The notes beneath the pieces are model-generated. The model was not told the origin of the DNA. It did no database searches and saw only the letters and a program-made list of their open reading frames with translations. This document shows positions 7,491 through 15,161 of a stretch of 35,765 nt of DNA, one piece after another (position 1 is the first letter of the stretch; the number at the start of each line of letters is the position of its first letter). Origin of the DNA: an uncultured Marinoscillum sp. (lineage in GTDB: Bacteria > Bacteroidota > Bacteroidia > Cytophagales > MED-G16); contig CABZXU010000016.1 in the NCBI GenBank assembly GCA_902529805.1, positions 1 to 35,765 on the forward strand. Direction: 5' to 3'. A program made the translations under genes and the position numbers.

Positions 7491-8486
7491 ATGAAAATAA
7501 TAGCTGAATTAGCTCAGGGTTTTGAAGGTAGTCTAAAACAGGCAAAGTTGCTTTTAAAAGCAGCTTTTTGTTCAGGATCAGATATTGCCAAATTCCAATT
7601 AGTATATGCAGATGAATTAGCAACTTCCGATTATAAGTATTATGATTTATTTAAAAGTTTAGAAATGAGTGATAAAGAATGGAAAGAATTATATGATTAC
7701 TCTTTCAAGCTGAATATAGAATTAAATCTTGATATTTTTGGGGAAAAGAGTCTTAAATTATGTGAAAAACTTGGATTAAGTGGGGTTAAATTACATGGAA
7801 CTGATATTAATAATATAGGATTACTTGAAAAAGTTGCTAATAGTAAAATAAAAAATATTTATTTAGGTGCAGGAGGATCATATTTATCTGAAATAGAAAC
7901 AGCTCTTTCAATCTTAAAAAATAAAAAAGTTATAATAATATTAGGTTTTCAGTCGTATCCAACATTATGTTCTGACAATCAAATATCAAGGATAAAATAT
8001 TTGAAACAAAAATTAATAGGAAAATTTAAAAATTTAAAAATTGGTTTTGCTGATCATGCAGATCCAAAATCAAAATCAAGTATAACATTAGCTGCATCTG
8101 CTATTGGAGCAGGGGCCTTAATAATTGAAAAACATTTAACATTAGGAAAAATAATGCAGATGGAAGATTATGAGTCGGCATTAAATCCTGATGAATTTTT
8201 AGAATTTTCCCAATCAATTAAGGATTGTTTTTTAGCAATGGGCTCTATTTCAAATTCAAATGATTTTGGAATGAGTAAATCTGAAAAAGATTATAGAAAG
8301 ATGATTAGAAGACACGTAACTAGTTCAAAAAAACTTAAGAAAGGTAAATTTTTAGGTCCTCAAGACTTAATTTTAAAAAGAACATCATCTAGAGATTTTA
8401 TTCATAATATAAAAGATGTTTATGATAAGAAGTTGTTAGTAGATATTAGCAAAAATGAAGCTATAACAAAAAATATTATTAAATGA
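7491..8486 (+). CDS. Divergent NeuB-family nonulosonic acid synthase
   Basis: The family condenses PEP with a 6-carbon amino sugar to make sialic-acid-like nonulosonates. This 331-residue protein aligns from MKIIAELAQGFEGS through a TIM barrel with AKFQLVYAD, GFADHADP and IIEKHLTL to a C-terminal SAF-like segment (RRHVTSSKKLKKGKFLGPQDL). It keeps the SDHT-equivalent His and the EKH motif, but the usual N-terminal Asn-His of EISANHGG (present in the canonical PseI in this window) is Gln-Gly-Phe here. The barrel middle is also very different. It overlaps the cytidylyltransferase gene by 4 bases (ATGA), so product and activator are probably matched. The substrate may differ from the PseI substrate. 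Confidence 0.75.
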   Translation: MKIIAELAQGFEGSLKQAKLLLKAAFCSGSDIAKFQLVYADELATSDYKYYDLFKSLEMSDKEWKELYDYSFKLNIELNLDIFGEKSLKLCEKLGLSGVKLHGTDINNIGLLEKVANSKIKNIYLGAGGSYLSEIETALSILKNKKVIIILGFQSYPTLCSDNQISRIKYLKQKLIGKFKNLKIGFADHADPKSKSSITLAASAIGAGALIIEKHLTLGKIMQMEDYESALNPDEFLEFSQSIKDCFLAMGSISNSNDFGMSKSEKDYRKMIRRHVTSSKKLKKGKFLGPQDLILKRTSSRDFIHNIKDVYDKKLLVDISKNEAITKNIIK

Positions 8487-9235
8487 ACAAGAAATTAATT
8501 GCAGCCCTAGCGTGCAGAAATCAAGGTAGTCGTTTATATGGAAAACCAATTCAAAATCTTGATATTGATAAAGGTGTTACAATAATTGACAATCTTATTG
8601 GTTGTTTAAAATCTATAAAATGTATTGATGAAATTGTATTAGGAATTTCTGAAGGAATAGAAAATGAAATATTTATTAAAATAGCTAAGCAAAAAAATCT
8701 AAAATATATAATTGGTGATGAAGAGGATGTTTTATCAAGGTTGATTAGCTGTGCGGAATTAAGTAATGCAACAGATATTTTTAGAGTAACTAGTGAATCT
8801 CCATTTTTATTTTTTGATCCAGTTGAAGAGCTTTGGAAAAAGCATATAGATAATAATTTAGATGCTACATTCTATGATGATGTTATAGACGGGATAGGTT
8901 TTGAAATTATTTCATTAAAAGCTTTAAATGATTCTTATAAAAAAGGTGACGAAAGACATAGATCGGAACTTTGTACATTATATATTAGAGAGAATTTAAA
9001 TAAATTTAAAGTTGGAAAACCAACTCCACCTAAAGATTTTATTAGAAAAGATTTAAGATTAACAGTTGATAATCCAGAAGATTTAGTTGTATGTAGAATT
9101 TTATATAATGAATTTAGAAATTTAGCACCAAGATTTCCTATTAGGAAATTAATTAAATTTCTTGATGATAATCCAAATTTGAAGAAGTTGATATATCCAT
9201 TTACAGAACAGGGTTATGTTACAATGTATATTTAA
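8483..9235 (+). CDS. SpsF/NeuA-like cytidylyltransferase
   Basis: This 250-residue protein has the nucleotidyltransferase start ACRNQGSRLYGKPI (R12, G15, R17, G20-K21-P22), a variant of the SpsF/CMP-acylneuraminate synthetase motif. Further motifs are YIIGDEEDVLSRL, FRVTSESPF and LRLTVDNPEDL; the last two are characteristic of the SpsF group. It would activate the product of the adjacent NeuB-like enzyme with CTP and is the best PseF candidate in the window. The start ATG overlaps the stop of the synthase gene. Nucleotide and sugar specificity are inferred. Confidence 0.75.
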   Translation: MNKKLIAALACRNQGSRLYGKPIQNLDIDKGVTIIDNLIGCLKSIKCIDEIVLGISEGIENEIFIKIAKQKNLKYIIGDEEDVLSRLISCAELSNATDIFRVTSESPFLFFDPVEELWKKHIDNNLDATFYDDVIDGIGFEIISLKALNDSYKKGDERHRSELCTLYIRENLNKFKVGKPTPPKDFIRKDLRLTVDNPEDLVVCRILYNEFRNLAPRFPIRKLIKFLDDNPNLKKLIYPFTEQGYVTMYI

Positions 9236-9240
9236 TTATT

Positions 9241-10548
9241 ATGGGAAAAGGACAAGAATTATATAAAAAAGCTAAAAAGCTTATTCCTGGAGGTACGATG
9301 TTGTTTTCTAAACGACCAGAAATGTTTTTACCAGATCATTGGCCATCTTATTTCTCTAAAGCTAAAGGTTGTAAAGTTTGGGATTTAGATGGTAAAGAAT
9401 TATTAGATATGTCTATTATGGGTATTGGCACAAATTCACTTGGCTATGGTAATGAAGAAGTAGATGCAGCAGTTTTAGAAACTGTAAAAAAGGGAAATAT
9501 AAGTTCTTTAAACTGTCCAGAAGAGGTTTATTTAGCTGAAAAACTTATTGAAATGAATCCTTGGGCAGATATGGTTCGATTTGCTAGAACTGGTGGGGAA
9601 GCTAATTCAATTGCTATTAGAATTGCACGGGCGGCATCTGGTAAAGACAATGTAGCTATATGTGGATATCATGGTTGGCACGATTGGTACTTGTCTGCAA
9701 ATCACAATGGAGGAGATGATTTGTCAGGTCATTTAATACCAGGATTAAGTCCTAAAGGAGTGCCTAAAAACTTAAGAAACACTGTATTCCCATTTCATTA
9801 TAACAAATATGAAGAGCTTTTAGATATTGTAGAAAATAATAATATTGGAGTAATTAAAATGGAAGTTTTAAGAAATTTTGGTCCTGAAGATAATTTTTTA
9901 CAAAAAGTTAGAGACTTAGCGACACAGAAAAATATTGTATTAATATTTGATGAGTGTTCCTCTGGATTTAGAGAAACGTTTGGTGGAATATTTCAAAAAT
10001 TTAATATAGAGCCAGATATGGTGATGTTTGGGAAAACGATAGGTAATGGATATGCGCTAACAGCAGTTGTTGGAAAAAGATCCGTTATGGAAGCTGCTCA
10101 AGACACATTCATAAGTAGTACTTTTTGGACAGAACGCATTGGCCCGACAGCAGCTTTGGCAACACTAAAAGTGATGGAAAGAGAGAAGTCTTGGGAGAAG
10201 ATTACTGAAACAGGAATAAAAATGCAAAAAGGTTGGATGAATTTAGCTCAGGCTAATCATTTGAATATAACTATTTCTGGGATTCCAGCCATGACTACAT
10301 ATGGTTTTAATTACGATAACGCTGCCGCATATAAAACTTATATTATTCAAGAAATGCTCAAAAAAGGCTTTTTAGCAAGCACTCATTTTTTTGCGAGCAC
10401 TCAACATAATGATGATCATCTAGATTTATATTTTGATGCTTTATCTGATATTTATCATATAATATATAAGTGTGAATCTGATGCAATAGATATTAGTAGT
10501 CTATTAGATGGACCCGTTTGTCACTCAGGGTTTAAAAGATTGAATTAA
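9241..10548 (+). CDS. Class III aminotransferase, glutamate-1-semialdehyde aminomutase-like
   Basis: This 435-residue PLP enzyme is of fold type I, class III. Visible motifs are AKKLIPGGT at the N-terminus, ARTGGEANSIAIRIARAA, a YHGWHDW segment (as in HemL-like enzymes), LIFDECSSGFR, and the PLP lysine K265 in MFGKTIGNGYAL. Its neighbours (NeuB-like, SpsF-like and aldo/keto reductase) make a surface-sugar role much more likely than tetrapyrrole synthesis. It may install an amino group on the nonulosonate precursor or side chain. It is the last gene of the compact first module, 5 bases after the cytidylyltransferase gene. Confidence 0.82.
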   Translation: MGKGQELYKKAKKLIPGGTMLFSKRPEMFLPDHWPSYFSKAKGCKVWDLDGKELLDMSIMGIGTNSLGYGNEEVDAAVLETVKKGNISSLNCPEEVYLAEKLIEMNPWADMVRFARTGGEANSIAIRIARAASGKDNVAICGYHGWHDWYLSANHNGGDDLSGHLIPGLSPKGVPKNLRNTVFPFHYNKYEELLDIVENNNIGVIKMEVLRNFGPEDNFLQKVRDLATQKNIVLIFDECSSGFRETFGGIFQKFNIEPDMVMFGKTIGNGYALTAVVGKRSVMEAAQDTFISSTFWTERIGPTAALATLKVMEREKSWEKITETGIKMQKGWMNLAQANHLNITISGIPAMTTYGFNYDNAAAYKTYIIQEMLKKGFLASTHFFASTQHNDDHLDLYFDALSDIYHIIYKCESDAIDISSLLDGPVCHSGFKRLN

Positions 10549-10591
10549 ATATATCATTAGTAATTTACTTTAAAATAAAAAATATAATAAA

Positions 10592-11479
10592 ATGTCATAT
10601 AAATTAAAAAAAAACGAATTAGGATTTTTAGAAGTTTATCCAAAACCTAATATATCTGAATTAGATGATTATTATTCAAAACAGTATTACCAGGAAACTA
10701 AGGTTAAGTCTTACCAAAAAAATTATTCGGAGGAGGAATTAAGTGTTATAAAAACTAAAATTTCACAAAGGGCTTATTTAGCTAATCAACACAATAGCGT
10801 TAAAAAAGGGAAATTATTAGATGTCGGTTGTGGAGAGGGATTTGTAATGCGTCATTATCATGATAAAAACTGGTCAATTGAGGGAATTGACTTTTCAGAA
10901 TATGGAATTACATCATTCAATCCCGATTTATTGAGTTTTTTTGAGAAAGGAGATGTACGTTCAATTATAGAAAGCAAAATAAAAAATTCGAAAAAATTTG
11001 ATATTATATGGTTGGGGAATGTCCTAGAGCATGTAATTGACCCAATTCACCTGCTTAAAAGATTAAAATTATTGCTTAATAGTAAAGGTACTATTGTGAT
11101 AACTGTTCCAAATGACGGTTCTTCTTACCAGGAATTATTGCTAAATAAAAACTATATCAATATAGATTTCTGGTTTTCCCCTCCAGATCATCTTTCATAT
11201 TTTTCATATGATAGTTTAATTAATTTAGTAAGACATGTAGGTTATGATTGCCTTGATATTATTGCAGACTTCCCAATTGATTTCTTTCTGCTTCATTCAG
11301 GGTCAAATTATGTTAACAATCCCAAATTAGGTAAAGGTGCACATAATGCAAGAGTGGAAATGGAAAACTTTATTTCAAAAAATCCAATTGAAATTGTAAA
11401 CTCATTTTATAGAAATTTAGCTAAATTGGGTCTGGGCAGAACCTTAACTATTTTTATAACTTCAACTAATGTATCTTAA
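10592..11479 (+). CDS. Class I SAM-dependent methyltransferase
   Basis: This 295-residue protein has SAM-binding motif I LLDVGCGEG (residues 75-83), the acidic end of strand 2 in IEGIDFSEYG, and the post-motif NVLEHVIDP followed by GTIVITVPND. It belongs to the Methyltransf_23 type common in O-antigen loci. The region before the SAM domain (KPNISELDDYYSKQYYQ) matches the linker that in many homologues follows an N-terminal zinc ribbon, but no Cys pairs are present here. It probably methylates a sugar or glycan. It is 43 bases after the aminotransferase gene. Confidence 0.8.
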   Translation: MSYKLKKNELGFLEVYPKPNISELDDYYSKQYYQETKVKSYQKNYSEEELSVIKTKISQRAYLANQHNSVKKGKLLDVGCGEGFVMRHYHDKNWSIEGIDFSEYGITSFNPDLLSFFEKGDVRSIIESKIKNSKKFDIIWLGNVLEHVIDPIHLLKRLKLLLNSKGTIVITVPNDGSSYQELLLNKNYINIDFWFSPPDHLSYFSYDSLINLVRHVGYDCLDIIADFPIDFFLLHSGSNYVNNPKLGKGAHNARVEMENFISKNPIEIVNSFYRNLAKLGLGRTLTIFITSTNVS

Positions 11480-11558
11480 TAAGATGACTAGATTAAGTTT
11501 TAAGTATCCTTCTCATTTAGATAACTTATAATCAATTTAATAATAAGGAAGAAGTATT

Positions 11559-12134
11559 TTGAAAAACAAGTATAAAGCATTAAAAAGGCAATTTTTTAGT
11601 GAAGGTAAATACTCTATTGTACCTATTCGGTATGAAGACCGGTTTAGCATATTAAAGTGGAGGAATGAGCAATTATATCATTTGAGACAAAACAAGCCTC
11701 TAACTAAGTCAGATCAAAAAAACTATTTTAATACTGTTATAAATAAATTATTTGAAAAAGAACAGCCTAGTCAACTTTTGTTTTCATACTTACAAGATGA
11801 AGAATGTATTGGATATGGAGGTTTGGTTCACATAAATTGGATTGATAAAAATGCAGAAATCTCTTTTATTATGGATACTAAATTAGAGAAAGAACACTTC
11901 TCAATTCATTGGAAAACGTTTTTAAAATTGATAGAGCAAGTTGCATTTAATGAACTTAAGCTTTATAAGATATTCACTTTTGCTTTTGATATAAGACCGC
12001 ATGTATTTACTCCAATTGAAGATTCGGGTTTTGTTAAAGAGGCGACATTAAAAAGTCATATTTTTTTTAGTGGAGCATACAAAGATGTGATTATTCATAG
12101 TAAGTTTAACACTTTCAATGAACTGAAGGCATAA
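11559..12134 (+). CDS. GNAT-type acetyltransferase
   Basis: This 191-residue protein starts at TTG 11559, chosen because a good ribosome binding site (AAGGAAGAAG, 11545-11554) sits just upstream. It has a RimL-like plan: YSIVPIRYEDRFSILKWRNE, then LLFSYLQDEECIGYGGLVHI and AEISFIMD, with a C-terminal DSGFVKEATLKSHIFFSG. The canonical RxxGxG/A acetyl-CoA loop is poorly conserved (LEKEHFSIHWKTFL), so activity is less certain than for the other GNAT. It may acetylate an amino sugar in the nonulosonate pathway. Its last 40 bases form the left arm of a 21-bp inverted repeat. Confidence 0.62.
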   Translation: MKNKYKALKRQFFSEGKYSIVPIRYEDRFSILKWRNEQLYHLRQNKPLTKSDQKNYFNTVINKLFEKEQPSQLLFSYLQDEECIGYGGLVHINWIDKNAEISFIMDTKLEKEHFSIHWKTFLKLIEQVAFNELKLYKIFTFAFDIRPHVFTPIEDSGFVKEATLKSHIFFSGAYKDVIIHSKFNTFNELKA

Positions 12135-12154
12135 AAGTGTTAAACTTACTATGA
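12095..12154. repeat. Perfect 21-bp inverted repeat spanning a stop codon
   Basis: The arm 12095-12115 (TCATAGTAAGTTTAACACTTT) is exactly reverse-complementary to 12134-12154, with an 18-base spacer. The right arm begins on the last base of the stop codon of the preceding GNAT gene. No T-run follows, so it is not a classic intrinsic terminator. Confidence 0.9.
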
Positions 12155-12270
12155 GAAACAGTGGCTTAAGAGCGTCAAATAGATCAATTAGTAATTGTAT
12201 TGTTTGTCAAAAGCATTTATTTAAAATGTTTTTATATGGATACTGGCATGCAAAAGAGTTTGATAGCTAG
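12151..12270 (+). pseudogene. 39-codon open frame, possible relic of a zinc-ribbon protein
   Basis: The open frame runs from ATG 12151 (inside the right arm of the inverted repeat) to TAG 12268-12270. It encodes 39 residues with one Cys-x2-Cys pair (SNCIVCQKHLF), similar to the zinc-ribbon start of surface-sugar methyltransferases such as the one at 18964. No clear ribosome binding site is present. It may be the stump of a lost gene or a chance frame. The rest of the 230-base gap to the metallophosphoesterase gene shows nothing I recognise. Confidence 0.25.
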
Positions 12271-12364
12271 TTACTTTCTTGATGTTAAAAATTTACAAAA
12301 AAGGACAATTAAAATCACCAATTTATTTTTCTGAAAACATATTAAAAACAATTCATATCAACGC

Positions 12365-13063
12365 ATGAAAATAGCTATCATTTCTGATATTCACGGTAAT
12401 TATGATGCTTTAGTTGAAGTATTAAAAAAAGCAAAAAAAGAACGTGTTGAGCATCTATTGGTGCTTGGTGATATAGTAGGCTATTATTACCATCCAGATA
12501 AAATAATGAATTTACTTTCAGGTTGGAGTTTTGATATTATTAAAGGAAATCATGAAAAGATACTAGAAAATTTAATAGCTGATTCAGCATTAAGTGAAAC
12601 AATTCGATTAAAGTACGGAAGCGGTCATCAAGATGCTGTAATGAAGTTAACAAAAAAGCAGATAGATTTTTTAAAGAATCTACCTGAAACTAAATCGGTT
12701 CAATTTGATAACACTTCTATATTGATGTGTCATGGAAGTCCTTGGTTAAATGATTATTATATTTATCCAGATTGTGAACAAGAAATTGTACAAAAGTGTG
12801 ATTCAACAACACATGACTTTGTTTTAATTGGCCACTCTCATTACGCTTTTTCTATAAGAAATGCTAATAGTATTCTAATAAACCCTGGTTCAGTTGGCCA
12901 ATCTAGACAGATAGGAGGAAAAGCGTTTTGGTGTATTATTGATACTACAAACAATTGTTTTCAAATGTTGTCAACAGATTATGATACTAACAAACTATTA
13001 AAGGAAGTCAAAGAAAAGGATCCAGAAATAAAGTATTTAACTGAAGTTTTAAAAAGAAATTGA
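12365..13063 (+). CDS. Calcineurin-like metallophosphoesterase
   Basis: This 232-residue protein of the YfcE/MJ0936-like group has all metal-ligand motifs: D8-x-H10 in SDIHGN, G35-D36 in LGDIVGY, G61-N62-H63-E64, CHGSPW (H123) and G156-H157-S-H159, ending NPGSVGQ. It is predicted to be a soluble two-metal phosphodiesterase or phosphatase. It is 10 bases before the ATP-grasp gene and lies between sugar-synthesis genes, so a sugar-phosphate or sugar-nucleotide substrate is possible, but family members have many substrates. Confidence 0.85.
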   Translation: MKIAIISDIHGNYDALVEVLKKAKKERVEHLLVLGDIVGYYYHPDKIMNLLSGWSFDIIKGNHEKILENLIADSALSETIRLKYGSGHQDAVMKLTKKQIDFLKNLPETKSVQFDNTSILMCHGSPWLNDYYIYPDCEQEIVQKCDSTTHDFVLIGHSHYAFSIRNANSILINPGSVGQSRQIGGKAFWCIIDTTNNCFQMLSTDYDTNKLLKEVKEKDPEIKYLTEVLKRN

Positions 13064-13073
13064 TTTATTATTT

Positions 13074-14042
13074 ATGAATAAAGCATTAAACATATTAGTT
13101 ACAGGTTGTGGAGGAGATATTGGACAGAGTATTGGGAAAACGTTATTAAAATCTAGCTTTACTAAAAACTTATTCGGAATAGATATTTCAGATAAAAATG
13201 CGGCAAAATTCATTTATCCTAATTTTTCGGTAGGTTTACCTATTAGTCATACAGATTATTTATTTAAATTAGAACAATTTATAGAATTACATGCGATTGA
13301 CCTCTTGATACCAGTATCAGAGCCAGAATTGAGATTTTTTTCTGAACAAAATATTTTAGATACAATAGGTCGAGCAAAAATGATAACCGCTTCATCATTG
13401 GCATTAGAAATTGGCTTTGATAAGTTTAAAACTGCTGAATTTTTGAAAAAAGAAAAATTACCTTTTCCAAAAACCTTTTTAGCGAAATCATTAAAAAACA
13501 TCAATAATTTTCCTGTTATTTTAAAATCTAAAACAGGTTCAGGGAGTAAAGACATACATAAGATTAATTCGATGGAAGAGTTTTTGTTTTACACTAAAAA
13601 TTCTATAGATGATTATATAGTTCAGGAGTATATTACTGACAAAAATGGTGAATACACATGTGGTCTATTTAGGAGTAGTAAAGGAGAAATACGATCATTA
13701 ATTTTTAAAAGAGAACTAACTGGTGGATTTAGCAGTTATGGGGAGGTTGTTGAGAACAGTGATGTAACATGTCTCTTAGAAGACTTGGCCGTTAAGTTAA
13801 ATTTAATTGGGAGTATTAATGTCCAGTTAAGAATCACTAATAATTCACCTAAAATTTTTGAAATCAATCCCCGGTTCTCGAGCACAGTTTTCTTTAGAGA
13901 TTTGTTTGGTTTTAAAGATTTGGAATGGTCTATAAAAAACTTACTAAGTATTGCTTTAAGCTCTTATGAGCCTCCATTAGTTGGAAGTAAATTTTATAAA
14001 GGTTTTAATGAATACATTGATAAATTAAATAAAAAAGACTAA
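13074..14042 (+). CDS. ATP-grasp carboxylate-amine ligase-like protein
   Basis: This 322-residue protein has an N-terminal Rossmann-like pre-ATP-grasp domain (ILVTGCGGDIGQSIG, with LLIPVSEPEL following). The ATP-grasp domain has PVILKSKTGSGSKDI as its glycine-rich loop, DYIVQEYI as the hinge, and the metal-binding E263-x-N265-P-R267 in EINPRFSST. It resembles CarB-like stand-alone ligases found in polysaccharide loci. Such enzymes join a carboxylate to an amine with ATP. A plausible but unproven role is attaching an amino acid to an amino-sugar. It lies between the metallophosphoesterase gene and pseI. Confidence 0.8.
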   Translation: MNKALNILVTGCGGDIGQSIGKTLLKSSFTKNLFGIDISDKNAAKFIYPNFSVGLPISHTDYLFKLEQFIELHAIDLLIPVSEPELRFFSEQNILDTIGRAKMITASSLALEIGFDKFKTAEFLKKEKLPFPKTFLAKSLKNINNFPVILKSKTGSGSKDIHKINSMEEFLFYTKNSIDDYIVQEYITDKNGEYTCGLFRSSKGEIRSLIFKRELTGGFSSYGEVVENSDVTCLLEDLAVKLNLIGSINVQLRITNNSPKIFEINPRFSSTVFFRDLFGFKDLEWSIKNLLSIALSSYEPPLVGSKFYKGFNEYIDKLNKKD

Positions 14043-14103
14043 TATTATTTATAATGAAAATTAAATAAAAATGTAATAGTTAAAATTCTAAAGAAATACA
14101 GAA

Positions 14104-15117
14104 ATGAAAAATAAATGTATGATTGTTGCTGAAATTTCTGCTAATCACGGTGGGAATATAGAAATAGCTATAGAAACTATTAGAGCTGCTAAAAGAGCTG
14201 GAGCAGATGCAATTAAGATGCAAACATATAAACCAGATACTATTACTCTTAATTGTTCATCGGATGATTTTAAAGTTCAAGGGGGCACCATTTGGGATGG
14301 TAAATTTTTACACGATCTTTATCAAGAAGCTTTTTTGCCTTGGGAGTGGCATAAAGAATTATTTGATATTTCTAAGGAAGAAGGGTTAATATGTTTTTCA
14401 ACTCCTTTTGATTTTACTGCTGTTGACTTTTTAGAAGAACTAAAATGTCCAATTTACAAAATAGCCTCTTTTGAAATAGCAGATATACCTTTAATTGAAT
14501 ACATCGCAAAAAAACAAAAACCTATTATAATGTCCACAGGTATAGCTAAGTACGATGATATTAAATTAGCAGTAGAAACATGTAGAAAAGCAGGAAATAA
14601 TAATATTACTGTATTAAAATGTACATCATCTTATCCAGCACCAATTGAAGAAGCTAATTTAATAATGATGCAGAGATTTTCTAAAGATTTTAATGTTAAA
14701 ATTGGACTTTCAGATCATACCACAGGTAATTTAGCACCTATATTAGCTGTCGCTAATGGAGCTACAGTTATCGAAAAACATTTTAAGTTAAATGATAAAG
14801 TTGGTGGTCCAGACGCTTCTTTTTCAAACAACGAACAGGAATTTAAACTTTTAGTAGATGACATTAGAAAAGCAGAGTTAGTTATGGGGGTTGAGAGTTA
14901 CAATTTATCTCCAAAGCAAATTTTAGGAAGAAGGTATGGTAGATCCCTCTATGTATCTGAAGATATAAAATCAGGTGGTATTTTAACTAAATCCAACATT
15001 AAGTCAGTTAGACCAAGTTTTGGATTACATCCAAAACATTATTACGAAGTAATCGGAAAAACGGTTAATAAAGATTTAAAAAAAGGGGATAGATTAAATC
15101 TTGATCTAATTAATTAA
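14104..15117 (+). CDS. pseI: Pseudaminic acid synthase
   Basis: This enzyme condenses PEP with 2,4-diacetamido-2,4,6-trideoxy-L-altrose to give pseudaminic acid. The 337-residue protein is canonical: VAEISANHGGN, AIKMQTYKPDTIT, CFSTPFDFTAVDFLEEL, YKIASFEIADIPLIEYIA, IIMSTGIA, GLSDHTTG (S203, D204, H205), VIEKHF and GPDASFS. These are followed by a C-terminal SAF (antifreeze-like) domain with GRRYGRSLYVSEDIKSGG and SVRPSFGLHPK. It is separated from pseB and the pseC fusion by about 8 kb, and a divergent NeuB-like paralog sits in the first module. Confidence 0.93.
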   Translation: MKNKCMIVAEISANHGGNIEIAIETIRAAKRAGADAIKMQTYKPDTITLNCSSDDFKVQGGTIWDGKFLHDLYQEAFLPWEWHKELFDISKEEGLICFSTPFDFTAVDFLEELKCPIYKIASFEIADIPLIEYIAKKQKPIIMSTGIAKYDDIKLAVETCRKAGNNNITVLKCTSSYPAPIEEANLIMMQRFSKDFNVKIGLSDHTTGNLAPILAVANGATVIEKHFKLNDKVGGPDASFSNNEQEFKLLVDDIRKAELVMGVESYNLSPKQILGRRYGRSLYVSEDIKSGGILTKSNIKSVRPSFGLHPKHYYEVIGKTVNKDLKKGDRLNLDLIN

Positions 15118-15139
15118 ATAAACTAAGACAAAGTTTATT
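15117..15139 (+). terminator. Weak hairpin after pseI
   Basis: AATAAACT (15117-15124) and AGTTTATT (15132-15139) form a perfect 8-bp stem around a 7-base loop, starting on the last base of the pseI stop. There is only one G-C pair and no long T-run. It may be an attenuator or chance. Confidence 0.3.
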
Positions 15140-15161
15140 AATTACTCTAGGTATAACTTTT

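Noticed and set aside
9241-10548. Housekeeping hemL (glutamate-1-semialdehyde aminomutase)
   Set aside because: The gene is embedded in a nonulosonate module next to NeuB-like and SpsF-like genes, with no tetrapyrrole genes nearby.
11482-11532. Short open frame (about 15 codons) between the methyltransferase and GNAT genes
   Set aside because: It is too short, has no ribosome binding site and no recognisable sequence.
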